Made by a program: the position numbers and the translations under genes
The notes under the pieces: generated by a model
Told to the model about the DNA's origin: nothing
Database searches by the model: none
What the model saw: the letters and a program-made list of their open reading frames with translations, nothing else
Shown here: positions 43,501 through 57,912 of the stretch, one piece after another
Layout of the letters: each line of letters opens with the position of its first letter
Numbering within the stretch: position 1 is the first letter of the stretch
NCBI GenBank assembly: GCA_003254905.1
Contig: QANU01007790.1
Coordinates: 1 to 64,000, forward strand
Origin: Nissolia schottii
Lineage: Eukaryota; Streptophyta; Magnoliopsida; Fabales; Fabaceae
Direction of reading: 5' to 3'
Length of the DNA: 64,000 nt

Positions 43501-44799
43501 TTATAGCAAAATTTACACACAAGGTCCATAATAATAAGCACTAATGAGTTGTTCTTGATAACAATATGCCCAATAACAATAATTAACATAATTAATTGGA
43601 CTAAACAATATCTTTTAATTATTTTGACATCCAATGAATCTGAGTCAAAATTAATTGTGATTTCAATTTATGTTAGTCCATACAAAAAATTTTAACATGA
43701 TAAAATAGAAGTAAGAATGATAATGATGGTAATGTATCTACATATTTGTATTTTATTTTTATTTTTTAGTGTATTTTTGATTTAGAACTTACAACATAGA
43801 AAAGGATAGAAATAAAAAGGAATCCTAAGAGAGAGAGAAAGAATCTAGAGAAGGAGAAAGGATATTTCACATCATATTTTTTATCATTCTCTTTTATCCT
43901 TCTACTCTCTTTTTATAAAGCTTGGCAACACGGATTAGAGTATTAGTATTATTCAGGCCTTTATAATACTTAGGACTGGCCAACGAAGGTGGCCCTCCTA
44001 GCTATGGCTTTACGCTTGAATTCTCTCTTTATTTTGAGCTTCATTTTGGTCCATCAGTATGTTTGTCTTTTAGAGAAGTTTTGTTGAGTAAATTTGGCTC
44101 TTTCAATTCTATTGGATGTACTCGAAGAAAATATTATCAACAAGGTAACTATCCCTTGAATGAAAAACATACCAGAGTAGTAAAAAAATGCAAGCCAAAA
44201 ACTATACTAGGAAAAATTTATATGGCCTATAAATTTGTGTCTCGATAAGTTCTTTTCAAGACAGTACCTAGTCAACCTAATTGAATAACTTGTCGATACT
44301 CTAAAGTATAGAAATTTTGAGCATCAACTTAATTCTAACAACTCATTCTTAGGCCCAAATAAAAAATGTGAGATGAATCGATGAGACTCATACACATATG
44401 AACTGGTACAACCCATATTTTCCATGAGCACACTTAAGAATGCATTGTTAAAATTGTGCCTTTTCTGGTAATCTCTCTCAAAATATTATTAATTGACAAC
44501 ACTTCAAATTAATCAAGCATCAGAGGACAGGGAGAAGGAAATAGCTAATTAACACTTATGGTTATTTCATCATAGGATAAAAACAAATATGATAAGAGAA
44601 TAGCTATTCTTCATATAGGGCGACAAAAGATACCAAAGATACAAAGGAAATTACTTAACAAAAATTGAGAAAAGATAAAAACAAAAAACGAGTTGTCAAA
44701 TTAAAAACATACTATGAAATGGGATCATTATATGTCTATCATTGATAATAACTTAAAACATTCTATATAGCAGCAAAAGGATTGAGCCCCAAGATGAAA
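43501..44799. other. AT-rich intergenic DNA, no gene seen
   Basis: No recognisable gene or repeat; the 61-codon ORF at 44063 has no known domain. The last ~100 bp are the likely 3' UTR of the histone gene. Confidence 0.45.
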
Positions 44800-45505
<706 letters not shown>

Positions 45506-45604
45506 GAATTCTATCGAATGATGCAAGAGAAGAAGAGAGGAAGAGTTTTGGAAGGAAAGGGGAGAATGAAGTATGAATGAGGGAAGAAAGAATTTATCTT
45601 AGGG

Positions 45605-45612
45605 CTTTTATA
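45605..45612 (-). promoter_or_regulatory. TATA box of the histone H3 gene
   Basis: CTATAAAAGCCC on the minus strand, about 100 bp upstream of the H3 start codon; implies a leader of roughly 70 bp. Confidence 0.6.
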
Positions 45613-45619
45613 GCAGAAG

Positions 45620-47449
45620 CTGAACACTTCAATGATTTTAATAGAGATGTTGGATCCGTGTGCGTGTTTCTGATTGGTTCTTTGTATAGGTAAGGATTGC
45701 TAGAGTGGATGGGGATCCGTGTACCTTTTTCTAATTGGTTACTTTGTTGGTTTCGGATCCTTTCCAATTCATATTAGACGGGAGATTGTCAAGTTTTCTC
45801 AATCCTGACCATTCGTTGTCATTAAAGTATATTAAAGGTTAAAAATTTGACACGTCAACACTCAAATTAAAATTATTATTTAAAATGTTTTTTAAATTGT
45901 AAAAAAAAAAAAAAGACTTTACTCTCTCTATTGTCAGTCTTTGATAGATGGAACCAATGGTTCACCACGAGGGCACCCCATATGTCTCATACCCAAAGGA
46001 GATGTGCACCTCCACAACGACTTTATTGCTTCTTCCTTTTTTTTAAGGGAAAGAAGGAAGAGAGTGAGAGAGAGAGAGATCCATGAAATTTTTACATGAT
46101 GGATGAGGAAAATGATAGATGAGATTGTTATGTTTGGTGGGGTTCAAACGTCACATGCATCTTCTTCATCGATCTATGAGGCTCATAACGGTGTTGAGGC
46201 CTAAGCAGATGCCCCGCACGTGACGATGGTGGCATGAACGTAGAAAGGCTGGAAGAAGAAGTGTTTGCGGGGGTCAGCGTGGTGATAGGTAGGTAAAGAG
46301 TGCGGAGTGACATGCGAAGGTGTTGGAGAGGTCCTTCATATCTCAGACAGTGGTGCCTAATGAAACAACAATCTTGAAATAAAAGTGTGCCACCAGAGAG
46401 AGAAACAAAGCATTTTATAACGCGGAGTTGAGGATGGAGACATAATTTTCGCTGTAGTATTTGGAGGCACGATCATCGATTCGTCGTACTCCCTGCTTCT
46501 TAGACCAACCTGACGTATGGTCTGATTAAAGATTTGTGGTCTGCTTCAATGAGCCACAAGAGGCTGTTGGTGTCACCCACTGACAAATTAAAGATTTGTG
46601 GCCACGGCCCTCGTTCCTTTCTCCTTGCATCGCCCGGATACTATATTCTGTTTGTAGAGACTGGGATCAGAATACAATGATTTCTTTCTTTTTGGTTTTC
46701 GATCAATTCGATTAAAATGCAAACTAATTTGTACACCATTTATATTTTTTATTAATTGTTTTATCACCACTTTTATCTCGGCGAGATTCATATTCAGTGC
46801 AGTATCGGGAGTTACAAGTTGTCAATTTCATTTCGTAACTCGCCTGCTAACTTTTGCCTTTTTCTTTTTCAAGAAAGTAACTATTCTTTTGAATAAGTGT
46901 TTTAAGTTTACAACCGTGCAAAACTTATTAGGTGTATATATTTTTTTTATGAGGTTAATTTTTATTTATTTACAGCGTAAAGTTTATTACATGGAATAAA
47001 TTTCTTGAAAAGTTTTATTCTCGCATTTGTTTTAATGTATAAAATTTTATTTTCGAGAATAAACTATTCTCCAAAAAATTATATACCCAAAAATTTGTAT
47101 TTTTCTATTCTCACCTTAGAGGTCGAAAATATTTTTGTTCTCATGGCTTGAGAAAGAAATTATTATGAAAAAAGATCAATTTATCCTCCAATTTATTTGA
47201 TTTCTTTTCCCCCAAATTTTTTCTCTATATGCTCATCTTCCCACCATTCAATAGGGTTTTGCTTAGGACAATTGTTAAGAAACCTAAAATGGAATGTTTT
47301 ATGAATTTTAATAATGTTTATTACATTTAAGATTTACCAATTTTACTTTTTTAATGAAATCATACCACTTTTGGGTTCCTTAACAAGTGTTATTAGGGAA
47401 CTTGTTAGATATACCCTTCTTAATATCTACACCAATATATGTAGAGCTT
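45620..47449. other. 5' flank of H3 and intergenic DNA
   Basis: 45640-45740 contains TCTGATTGGTTCTTTG and TCTAATTGGTTACTTTG, an imperfect repeat holding ATTGG (CCAAT-type) boxes near the H3 promoter. From 45890 on: a poly-A run, a GA run near 46060 and AT-rich DNA. The ORF at 46128 is not credible. Confidence 0.45.
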
Positions 47450-47625
47450 GGTATGTGGGCCAACTCGGTCCGTTTAACCGGTCCGCGATGGACCCAAAAT
47501 AAATGGTTTGGATTGGGCTACTCCGCAAAATAAATGGAACATTGACAACATTGACCCATGTTTGCACCATATAGTTTGCGTGGTCCGTGGACTAGCCCAC
47601 ATAATACTTTTCTGTATTTTTGAAT
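47450..47625 (+). mobile_element. hAT-like GGCCC-type repeat relic
   Basis: GTGGGCCAACTCGGTCCGTT, TGGACCCAAAATAAATGG and GTCCGTGGACTAGCCCACAT form a patchwork typical of these non-autonomous repeats. Ends are not resolved. Confidence 0.3.
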
Positions 47626-47637
47626 TAAAATTAACAC

Positions 47638-48404
47638 CACTAGAAATACTTCAAATACTGGTGGATATTACCAGCAATATTATCGGTGGATTTCATGTCT
47701 TGAATTTGTTGGTAAATGTTTTTTTCAATTCTCCCCATGTAGCAAGATAGAGTTACCAACAAATTGCATATTCACCGTTATTTCCATTGTTGGAATGTGA
47801 CACCAATAAATTAGTGACGGGTATATCTATTGGTACTGGTTAAATAAATTAGAAAATGAGGCAGAATTTTGGTGACAAATATATCTATTAGTAAATATTA
47901 ACTTTTTAAATTTAGTAGCAGATATATCTGCCAACAATTTATTATATTAAAAAAATAACACAAGAAGATTAAATACTTTTAATATGAGCCTTTGAAAATT
48001 TTTAAATATATTGTATTAGTATTAATTAAAGAAAATTATATAAATATGGGATTGCTCCGGTACCTTGGTAGTAATATGGGGTACCCTGACCTCAATTGTT
48101 ACCTATTTGGTACATTGCAGGTTATTCTTATTTAAATTTTTTAAATTTATTAGCCAACCATTTGATGACACATGGGAAGGGTATCAATACCTATCAAATT
48201 GGATAGATATTGAAGAAGAAACCTATAAATATTATTTAAAGAAATTATATAAATATTATAAATAAAATTATATTGATGCTATTATAAATAACTTTACTTA
48301 TGCAGTTAAAATTTATAATAATTTTCATTTCTAGCAACATTATTATTGTAAAAATATAATTAAGCATAATACACATAGAAAGTACTTCTTCTTTAAGCTT
48401 GACA
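47638..48404 (+). mobile_element. CACTA-like left end, element A
   Basis: CACTAGAAATACTTC start followed by repeated GGTGGATATTACC / GGTGACAAATATATC-like subterminal phrases to about 47940, the usual structure at CACTA transposon ends. No transposase and no opposite end identified; the right limit is only the start of element B. Confidence 0.4.
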
Positions 48405-49472
48405 CACTACTACAAAACTACTTATTGCGGCGAAAGTTGAGATGTAAAATTTATACTATTTGTAGCGGAAGTGGGCATTTGTGGTGGTAGTTATGATGGA
48501 AATCGGGTCGTTGGAAAATAGCTTGTCGAAAATAATTTTGCGGCAGACTAAGCTTCGTTGCAAACTTTGCAACAGCCGTTACGGAAAAAAATTCTGTCGC
48601 AAAACAACAATTTCAGTCCCAAAATCCAAAAATAATATGGCACATATGCCCGCCGCAACTTCCCATGCAAAGTTACGGTGGTAGGCTTCTCACACAAGTT
48701 TGCGACGGAAGGCTTGTGACGACGAACTGCTTCCCATGCTATCTGCCTCAAGTTATATTTTTGGAAAAAATAAATATATGCTAGGACATGTACCATTATT
48801 ATTCATTACAATCACATTAACAATAAAAAAAATATAATTGTTCCATCACAATGACTTTCAAATAAACTACTTTTCCAAATGGTTCTTTAAAATGATTGTA
48901 GCAAAAAATAAACATATATAATTCTCAATAGTAGGCGTTTGGTAGATAATTCCTTTTAATAGAATGAGCCACTTTTGCTAGCTCAATTCTACCTACACTT
49001 TTGTGAAAAAAAAATTAAGACCAAAGATATATGAGACCAAAAGAAGGAAAAAAATCGGTCAATCAAGAAAGAACTTTCAAGACTAAAAAGAGAAGCGGGG
49101 CAGTTGGGTGCAAGATGCATTATAGGGGGATTAAATTGAGAAACAATGGTGCTTGAAACATCTTTATATCTTTAATTACAACAATTCACTGGCAATGGTG
49201 GCACAGGCAACACAAGCATAACTTGGAAGGGGGACATTGAGGTTTTGCATGTTTACTAAAAGAGGGGCCCACTATTCCATGCTACATAATAACCAATTGC
49301 ATAGCAGCTGTGTGTTTTGCATAATGTATGTTGTACTCTCTCTAGTCCTCTCCCAAAAACGCATCGTCCATGGTCCTCTCCAATTAACAATAAACTTATT
49401 ATTAATCCCAAAATCAAAATATTAAGTTATAAAGGAGGAAAAAAAACCACCAGCAAAAAAAAAAAAGAAAAA
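48405..49472 (+). mobile_element. CACTA-like left end, element B
   Basis: CACTACTACAAAACTA then many short GCGGCGAAAG, TTGTCGAAAA, TTGCGGCAG, TTGCGACGG variants to about 48725, which are typical subterminal repeats. The part beyond is plain DNA. No coding region recognised. Confidence 0.5.
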
Positions 49473-51260
49473 CACTACAAGAAAAATGCTAATTACCCTC
49501 AAAATTATCGTCAGATTTTTTTTTATTACCATCAGAATTTTGACTTTCGGTCAGATTTACTGACGGAAACAAGACCGACGATATAAGTCTCGATGGTAAC
49601 TTATTACCGTCGGAATGACATAGGCAACGGTAATTACCGTCGGTTTAAGCCTACGCAAATGACAGTCCAGGAACAGTTCGTACTAAATTGTTACCGTCGA
49701 CTAAAATTCATGGTAATAATATTAATATTTTATTCTGTTTATCGTTGGTTAATTCTAACGGAAATTTTATGATATTTATACATAAATTTATGACAATTTA
49801 CCGTCGGTGATAGTCAACGGTGACATATTACTATTTTATTAAATTTCCCGTCGATTGTAGCGGATGGTAATTTGTACAAATTACCATAAAAAAAATTGAC
49901 GGTAAATTATTAATATTATATTAATATTTTGAAACTATTACCATCAGTATATTACTGTGAGTAATGTCTGACAGTAAAGATAGTTAAATTTTAAAAAAAT
50001 ATTAAATTATTATTTAATTCAATAAATCATATATTAAATAAATATTTAATAATATAAATATTTAATTCAATCAATTATTTAATTCTATAAATTATATATG
50101 AAATAAATATATAATTATATAATTATTGAATTAAATAAATATTAAATTCAATAATATTTTTACTAATATAATAAATAATTTAATAGTTATCTACTACCAT
50201 AATATGAGATTCCATATAAAATAAAAAAATTCTAATTTAAATTTTAATTAAATAAATGTATATTTAATTCAATTAATGTTTTAATTAAATATAATAAATA
50301 ATTAAATATAATTTATAACCAAATATTTATCTATTTATTTCAATACATAAATAATAAATTATTATTATAAATAATTTGATACTAAAAATGAACTTGTGCA
50401 TCAATATTCAAATGGAATTGTATTACAAATTCTCAAATAATTACATATACTATTTTGAAAGTTCAAAACTGTCATCATAATTTTCATAACTAAGTTCGTC
50501 ATCGAACTCTTCTTCTTCTTCTTCACTATCTTTATATACATCAATTTCTTCATCACTTGCATGTTATTGAAGGTTAGGAAGTTCAACTATCTCAGGGTTG
50601 TCATCAAATGTACTGTTACCTACTGTGTTAGGCAATGGAGACTCAACAGTTATCGTTGCAGGGATTGGCTCCGGTAGTTGATATACTTGATCAAGTACAT
50701 TGTCTGAAGATTCTGTATCATCAAACTCAATATGACCACTTGGTTTGCATTTCTCACAACTTTCCAACTTGATTGGCTAGCTCTTGGATAATTTTCATAA
50801 TAAACTTGTTTTGCTCTTTCAGCAACAATGACTGGATCATACCCCCCATACCGCCTTGTAGGATTAATCTCAGTAATCTTGTAGTCGGGGTGAGTTCGAT
50901 TTCCGTTTGAATCATACCAATCATACCAGAAAAGTACAACATGATGACAAGGATCATAGTGTGCATATTCTAATTCAATAATTTGTTTAAGCACTCCATA
51001 TCAATCATTGATTGTTTCAACAATATTATAATATTCACCCTTAACCCAAACATCACTATTGTTTGTCCTTTGTCCGGTTGCCTATTCAGATGTGTGGAAC
51101 TTGTATCCGTTAACAAAATAAATGGGTCAACTAATTTCTTTGTTTATAGGTCTCCATGACAAACTCATCAAGTGATGGTCACTACTACAATGATTTTTCA
51201 CCTATATAGATTTTAAAACTAAGTTATAAGTATCTGATTACGATAAAGGAAATCGTTGAT
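49473..51260. mobile_element. CACTA (En/Spm-type) transposon remnant, element C
   Basis: Left end CACTACAAGAAAAATG, the classic plant CACTA terminus, then at least six TACCGTCGG-type subterminal repeats (49573-49860), then AT-rich DNA with ATTTAATTCAAT repeats (49990-50340), then a DUF4216 relic on the minus strand. Coding strand and end agree: this is the 3' end of the element. The other end is not seen in the window. Confidence 0.65.
50560..51130 (-). pseudogene. DUF4216-type protein relic of a CACTA element
   Basis: Minus-strand reading FVNGYKFHTSE, GEYYNIVETIND, then VLKQIIELEYAHYDPCHHVV, LFWYDWYDSNG, YGGYDPVIVAERAKQVYYEN. This matches the DUF4216 domain that accompanies the transposase in plant CACTA elements. 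In-frame stops (after TSE and after TIND) and a frameshift near 50755 break it. An acidic tail with Glu-Glu runs continues to about 50460. Confidence 0.8.
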
Positions 51261-51963
51261 TGAATATATAGTCTAAGTCAAAGACATACATAATTCGCAA
51301 ACCACAAAGGAAACATTTGATTAGAACACTGATCACCAAATTGTTGTTAAAATATCTTATAAACACGCATCAACGTAATCAACATTGTTAGAAACTATGC
51401 ATTAATAAATTAAAGAAGATTACAAGGATCAATTGAACTTACTGGTAACATGGAAGCACTTCTTCATATTAATTTATTGGAGCAAAAATAAAATGTCAAT
51501 GTTATATTAAATTCTTATTTTTTGAAATTATAAAATTAGAAGTGTAAGAAAAATTACCCCCCGAGAGATCCTTACCGGTAGTTTAATGGAGGAAAAATGG
51601 AAATTAAAAAAATAGAAGTGCAAGAAAACTTACTATTGTGGGAAACAATGCTCCTTTGGTAACGGATGAATGAATCCCCATAACGACGTAACGACATTCT
51701 AAATAATGACAAGCGCGCATGGGTTTTGCACTCAGCACCTCCTAATTCATTGGTGGCCTGGATTCACTAACCACTTTCAATGTAGGCTCTCACATTCGTG
51801 TGGCTAGAAACAAGAAAACCTTTCAACTACGTACGCTCGTGTCAGGTTGACTTCCGCACAGCGTTTAGTTTCACCTTACTAACAATAGATGGGTGAATCA
51901 AATGAATTGCAATCCAAATAAAGTTTCTCACAAATTTAGGCATCTCTCGCTTTCAATGTGTCC
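51261..51963. other. Spacer and promoter region of the pectinesterase gene
   Basis: No gene seen. AT-rich to 51640, then GC-richer promoter-like DNA up to the TATA box at 51964. A CACTACTACAATG phrase starts just before it at 51180. Confidence 0.4.
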
Positions 51964-51970
51964 TATAAAT
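51964..51970 (+). promoter_or_regulatory. TATA box of the pectinesterase gene
   Basis: CCTATAAATTGCAGC, 89 bp before the start codon; the implied leader is about 55-60 bp and A-rich. Confidence 0.65.
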
Positions 51971-52052
51971 TGCAGCACGCCAATCACAACGATTCACCAA
52001 AAAGAAACAAAATTGAAAAGCAAAAAGTAAAAATTAAAAGCAGTGAACGAGA

Positions 52053-53700
52053 ATGGCCTCAAAAACAAGAAGCTCCACCATTCAGGTGGCTCTCGTGGTT
52101 ATGGTAGCTATCCTAACAGCTAGCACTAGCGTTGTTCTCTGTGACGACACTGTGCCAGTTCCAGCAAACAGGGCCCAATTGGGCGCTTGGTTCAACCAAA
52201 ACGTTGGGCCATTGGCCCAAAGAAGGAGCAGCTTGGACCCTGGGCTAGTGGCTGCCGAGGAAGGCGCCACGGTCGTTAAGGTCAAGCAAGACGGCAGCGG
52301 GAATTATAAGACAATCAGTGATGCCATTAAGAACATCCCTACTGGGAACACCAAGCGTGTGATTGTGTACATTGGAGGCGGGAATTATAATGAGAAGATC
52401 AGAATTGAGAGGACAAAGCCTTTTGTCACCTTCTATGGGGAACCAGGGAACATGCCCAACTTGACCTTTGGGGGCACTGCAGCACAATTTGGCACCGTCG
52501 ACAGCGCTACATTGATTGTTGAATCAGATTACTTCGTCGCGGCTAACATCCTAGTCTCGGTAAGCATACCAAAACAAGTAAAAACGACAAATATTATAAA
52601 GCAGAGAGACTGCATTCTTAAATGAATATATACGTCTGCTTGTATTCAGATGCATTGATTTAAGTGTGTTTAAAAATAGACGAGAGAGAGAAGTATTTTA
52701 AAAATTGCACCGCTCTGGATAAAAGCCAAGCTAATTTTGACAAGTGGTTTTGCTCTGTGTGAATTTGATTGTATAGAATTCTGCACCAAGACCTGATGGA
52801 GTGAGGAAGGGAGCCCAAGCTGTAGCGTTGAGAATTTCTGGTGACAAAGCAGCGTTTTATAATTGCAAGCTGTTGGGATTCCAGGACACGTTGTGTGATG
52901 ACAGGAATAGGCATCTTTTCAAAGACTGCTTAATTCAAGGCACAGTGGATTTCATTTTTGGAAGCGGGAAGTCACTATATTTGGTAAATATATATAATTA
53001 ATTAATTTATTCAACTAGAATATTTTTATCTTATGGCGGAAAGTGTTTCAATTACCAAATTTTTTTATCAATTTAATGAATCCGATAACTAGTTAGCATT
53101 GCGGTATAGGCAATAATGTGTGATAAACTAACGGATGTATTATTATTTTGTGAGGTAGAACACTCAGTTGAGAGTGCTTGGCGACAGCGGGATGTCGGTG
53201 ATAGTGGCGCAAGCAAGGACCAGTGACAAAGAGGACAATGGCTACTCATTTGTGCATTGCGACGTAACTGGGACTGGGACCGGCACTTTGCTGGGCAGAG
53301 CATGGATGTCTCATCCCAAAGTGGTTTATGCTTATACCACTATGAGCAGTGTTGTGAATCCCGTTGGGTGGAGTAACAACATGCACCCTGAATATGAAAG
53401 GTACATAACTCCATGAGCCAAGATGGATGTGAATGAGTATAGTACTAATTAGTAATTAGGTAGCATCATCCAAGATATAAGAAAGCAGTAATTAATTATA
53501 TCAAAACTAATATTTTAATATACATTGTCCACAGAACATTATATTTTGGAGAGTACAAGAATTCAGGACCTGGTGCAGCCGTCGCTGGGCGTTCCAAGAT
53601 GACGAAGCAGCTGAGTGATCAGGAGGTCATACCTTTCATCAGGCTTGGCTTTATTCAGGCCTCCAATTGGTTACTACCTCCTCCAAATCCCAAAGTCTAA
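52053..53700 (+). CDS. Pectin methylesterase, PPME1-like (no PRO region)
   Basis: Exons 52053-52559, 52777-52983, 53159-53400 and 53535-53700, all GT-AG and in frame, give 373 residues. A hydrophobic signal peptide (about residues 10-30, [14 protein letters not shown]) predicts secretion to the wall. There is no N-terminal inhibitor-like PRO domain, so it is a group of short PMEs. The five family motifs are present: GGNYNEK, QAVALR, QDTLCDD, DFIFG and LGRAW; the two catalytic Asp and the Arg are intact. QDTLCDD and YSFVHC are typical of the pollen/flower PPME1 group, which de-esterifies pectin at the growing tube tip. The tissue role is inferred from that similarity. No lesion seen. Confidence 0.93.
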
Positions 53701-54871
53701 TTAATTTTGTCACATGGTATATACAGCGGCCTCCAGAGCAGTCTGCTGAATTTAAATCTTTTGAAATAAGATTGGGTCAAAATATTAGTGGATATTGAGA
53801 GGACCCTTTATTTTAGTGGATACTCATTTTTATTTTTATTTTTTTTCTTTTTTGTCTTTTGTGTCATGTATTATTATTATATTATAGGCGTTATAGTCGG
53901 AATAAACCTGTTAGATGACTAAAAGGCAGTCTCAACAGTGGTCTGAATCAAGGATAACTGATTACGAACTTACGTAATCTGTAAACTTTAGAAAAGGACA
54001 CAACGCGGGGGAATATATATATGCCGTGTAAGTTGTCGGTAACAAAAGTGTAGTAATTTTTTATGTCCAATAAAATAGTTGAGTTGTAATAATGTGATTA
54101 TAGCTCAGATTATGTTCTAATATTACTATTTATAATTTCACTTTCCTTTTTAACTTTTCATTTCTCCATCTTCCATGTTTTTTTTAACATTTCATCGTGC
54201 TTTAATAATGGTTTAAATTCATTATTAGTTATTTATGAAATAAAGTTAAAAAATTATAACTATTCAAACTTTAATGTAACTAATGTCTAATGCTATTATT
54301 TTGAGATCAGTTTGAACCAAAATATTAAATTTGTGACATGGAATTTTAATTACTATTTTAATTATATTAGAACTAAAATCAACATAGAATCTTAAATTTT
54401 ATATTTAGAATTGTTAAATAACTAAAACATGAGTTTTAATGTAAAATTTAATTCTAATTTTATTGTTTAAAGGTGAGATAAATTATTTTTTGATCATAGG
54501 GTTTTCGATTCAGTGGTAGTTAGGTAAACCCTCTCAAACTGACAACTCGAATATTTTAAATAACAAGTATACACGAAATACTATTAAGTACAATATTCAC
54601 ATAAATAAATATTAAATTTATAAAGTTTACGAAGTATATTTCTTTATTTTAAAATTATAATTTTGTTATTTCCTTTTCACATAATCCTCTTTAATTTTTA
54701 TTTCTTCAATTAATGTTCTTCCATTAAATATAACTATCATTTAATATTTTTTATTAATTATAATTTTCCTTTCGTTTCCTCGATGAATCTTCTTCACTCT
54801 TCATCTTCTATAATATCTTGTTTTAATATATTTAACGGTACTAATATATACACACACAATTTATAGTATTA

Positions 54872-54876
<5 letters not shown>

Positions 54877-54904
<28 letters not shown>
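54877..54904. repeat. (TA)n microsatellite
   Basis: About 14 TA units. Confidence 0.9.
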
Positions 54905-54907
<3 letters not shown>

Positions 54908-56215
54908 TATAAATATATAATTTAACATAATAAATTGAGGTCTTACGAAAGATTGGTGTCTTGAAAAAAAAAAAGTCATAATTAAATTTTAGTAGAAAAC
55001 TATTTTTAAAATTTAAAAATAAAGAACAATTCTAATTATAAATAATGTTTTAAAAACTATATATAAAGTTAATAAATACATATAAATATTACTCCCAACA
55101 AAAGAAATCAATTAATAACTTAAAAAATTTAAATAGGAGTATTTTGTTATATTTTATAACATTGTAGTTATATTCATATAAATATTTCTCATAATAAAAA
55201 AATTAATTAAAATAATGAATGTTCCGTGCAAAGTAAAAAAAGAAAAAGAAAAAGAAAACCTAGTAAATATTAAATTTCAGCTAAAAAATGGATATGTACT
55301 CCATTATGATGAATAAAAAAGTTTAAGAGATTAATTTATACACACTGACAATGTAAAAAAATTTCATTGTCATTCATTTACATGTTACCACATAAATAAG
55401 AGCGCAAATGACGCGTGTACATCAATTTTAGTTACACCGTAAAACCAACATACAAAAATACTGTACATCTCATTGTCATTAATTTTGTGCATTCACACAC
55501 TCAAACATTCTTTTCCGCACTCCCACACACTATTGAGGTGAGTTTAAATTACACAGCTCTCTCCCCCATTTTAAAAAACTACACCCTCCTCTCTAACAAA
55601 TGACAATTAACTACATGTTAATCTTTATTCATATTTTTTACCAAAATAATCTTCATAAATAGGTATACATATTAAAAAAATTTTAACAAAATAAAAAATG
55701 TGACTAATAATAATATAAAAATTGATACATGATTATAATAATTGTATAAAATTATTCTATTAAAAGAATGAATTATTAATTAATTATTAACAATTTATGG
55801 TAATTTTTTTAGAAAAATTAAGTATTTTTTTAGTAATTGATTTTAAAATAGTAATGTGTATAAAAATATACACTAATATTCTTAAAACAATTGTTAAGAA
55901 AATACTTAATATTTACTTTTAGAACAGTCATAATATTTTTTTTATTATTGACTTATTTTGTTAATAAAATAAATTTTAGCTAATTATCATAATTATGTAT
56001 AAATAATTTTATATTATTATTAATAAAATTGTTTTATTTTATTTTAAATTTTTTAATGTGCAAAACTGTTTGTGTATGGTATTTTGGTGAAAAATATGAA
56101 AAATGATTAAATTGTAGCTTGCTCTTATTCTTAAAGGGGAAAATGTATGTTTTCAAAATAGATGAGAGAGGATTGTAATTTAAGTATCTCTTGGGGGAGA
56201 GAATTGTATTTTACT

Positions 56216-56220
<5 letters not shown>

Positions 56221-56262
<42 letters not shown>
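56221..56262. repeat. (TA)n microsatellite
   Basis: About 20 TA units followed by TGTATGTATATG; the longest TA tract in the window. Confidence 0.9.
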
Positions 56263-56269
<7 letters not shown>

Positions 56270-57912
56270 ATGTAAAAGTAGATAGACTCTTAAAGTCGCA
56301 ATAGGATAAAATTAAATTATATATATATACACACATTGTGCTGTATTTTTATTTTTATTTTTTTATACATATGTGTTGTATTTTTATTAATTAAATATTA
56401 TATTTTATTATATTTCAAAGTTAACAAAAATTGTTTACTGACCAAACCTTTTTAACAGTTGAATTTGTTATGGTTTCTTGCCCAAATTTGTTATTGTTTA
56501 CTAGCTTGTTTTTCACGTTGAGATACTTCATATGTTTACTAATAGTTTTTATACGTGTTCCCTTTAAATTAGCCATTTATTAGCACATCTTTTTAACCGT
56601 TAGATCAATAATGACCACGTTAAGTTTGTAGAGTTAATCATGTTAGTGGTAGCATTTTATTTCTTAGACTAAGTCATGCTTTTAAACCGTTGAGGAGAGT
56701 GAAGAGTTGAGAATATTTTGCTCCGTTGTCTATAGTTGAGAATATTTCTCTTCCATTTGTTGCTTCACGTTGTGATTAAGGTCTTTACATATAGAGAGGA
56801 CATTTCTGGGACACATCAGAAAGATGATGTGACTTCATAAGAACAAAACTTATTTTCTTCTTCTAATTCATAACAATTTTCCATGAGCAATCTTTGTTAA
56901 GTTATTCCAGCATAGCCCCATTAATTCAGTTGTAGAATTAACGAGAAGTGATTGTTGTATCTTAGATAGTGTTTTTGTTGGGAGGCAAACTTTGTAATCA
57001 TGCGAAGACGTATTTATTTTTTTATTTATAAATGATTGTGTTATTGACGAGTAACTATTTTGTCTTTACCGAGTTATTTTTGGAGTTTTCCGTAATGTAA
57101 CTGTTTAAGAATGGCAGCATCCTATAATAATTTGAAAAAAGGGTCTAGGCAGCAAACTCAAATTAAAAAGAGCACTTTCTTCATATTAATTGGAGTAAAC
57201 CCCACAAAATGTGAGTTTCTTTTTTCGGGTGATCAATCAACACAAAATTGAAGCGGGACCAATTTCGGTTTGCACTATCAATCGAAATCACCCCATCAAA
57301 CATAAAATACAATTGAAATCAAAACCAGCTCTACAAAATTACACATGCAGCCTCTGATAACTTTTCTTTTGGTGTTTTGCTGCAAATGAGCTTCATCTCC
57401 TCAACATTTATGATTTATAGTCTTCGAAATTTAGTCAATTTTGAGAGGAAAAAAATAATAATTCAGAATGACGTTAGATAATCTCTCACGGTCTCGAAAC
57501 TATAACTAAAGACTCTGAAATTTTATTGCTATTAGGAGGGGATCCATAAAATTAGTAGCAGCAGGTAACTGAAAGAAAGATTCTGAACCAGCATTGTTCC
57601 TTCACATTAGAAAATAAAAAATAACTCGTCGTAAATGTCACAAGCTAAACCGTAACTTGATTATAATTCTATACCGTATGTATCTAATCAAGATGGTGGC
57701 ATCAATTGCCAACTAACTTTGCAGTGTACCCTCCACAAGATTCAGACATGAATCCTTTATGTACCTAACAGAATCATCAGAAAGATATATAGACCAAGAA
57801 AACTTTGTCAAGTTAAACGACACTTGAACAAAACTAGTGACCGAAACAACACAACACACGCAACCAAGAATCAACATTTTCGTGTCCACCATGGCCCTTT
57901 TATTTGTGGCCG

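Larger units (their letters stand above)
53701..57912. other. Long AT-rich intergenic DNA, no gene seen
   Basis: Contains (TA)n at 54877-54904 and 56221-56262, short repeats such as ACACTGACAATGTAAAAAAA (about 55342) that recall MITE arms but could not be paired, and the 3' flanks of the two bordering genes (convergent). Nothing else supportable. Confidence 0.5.
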
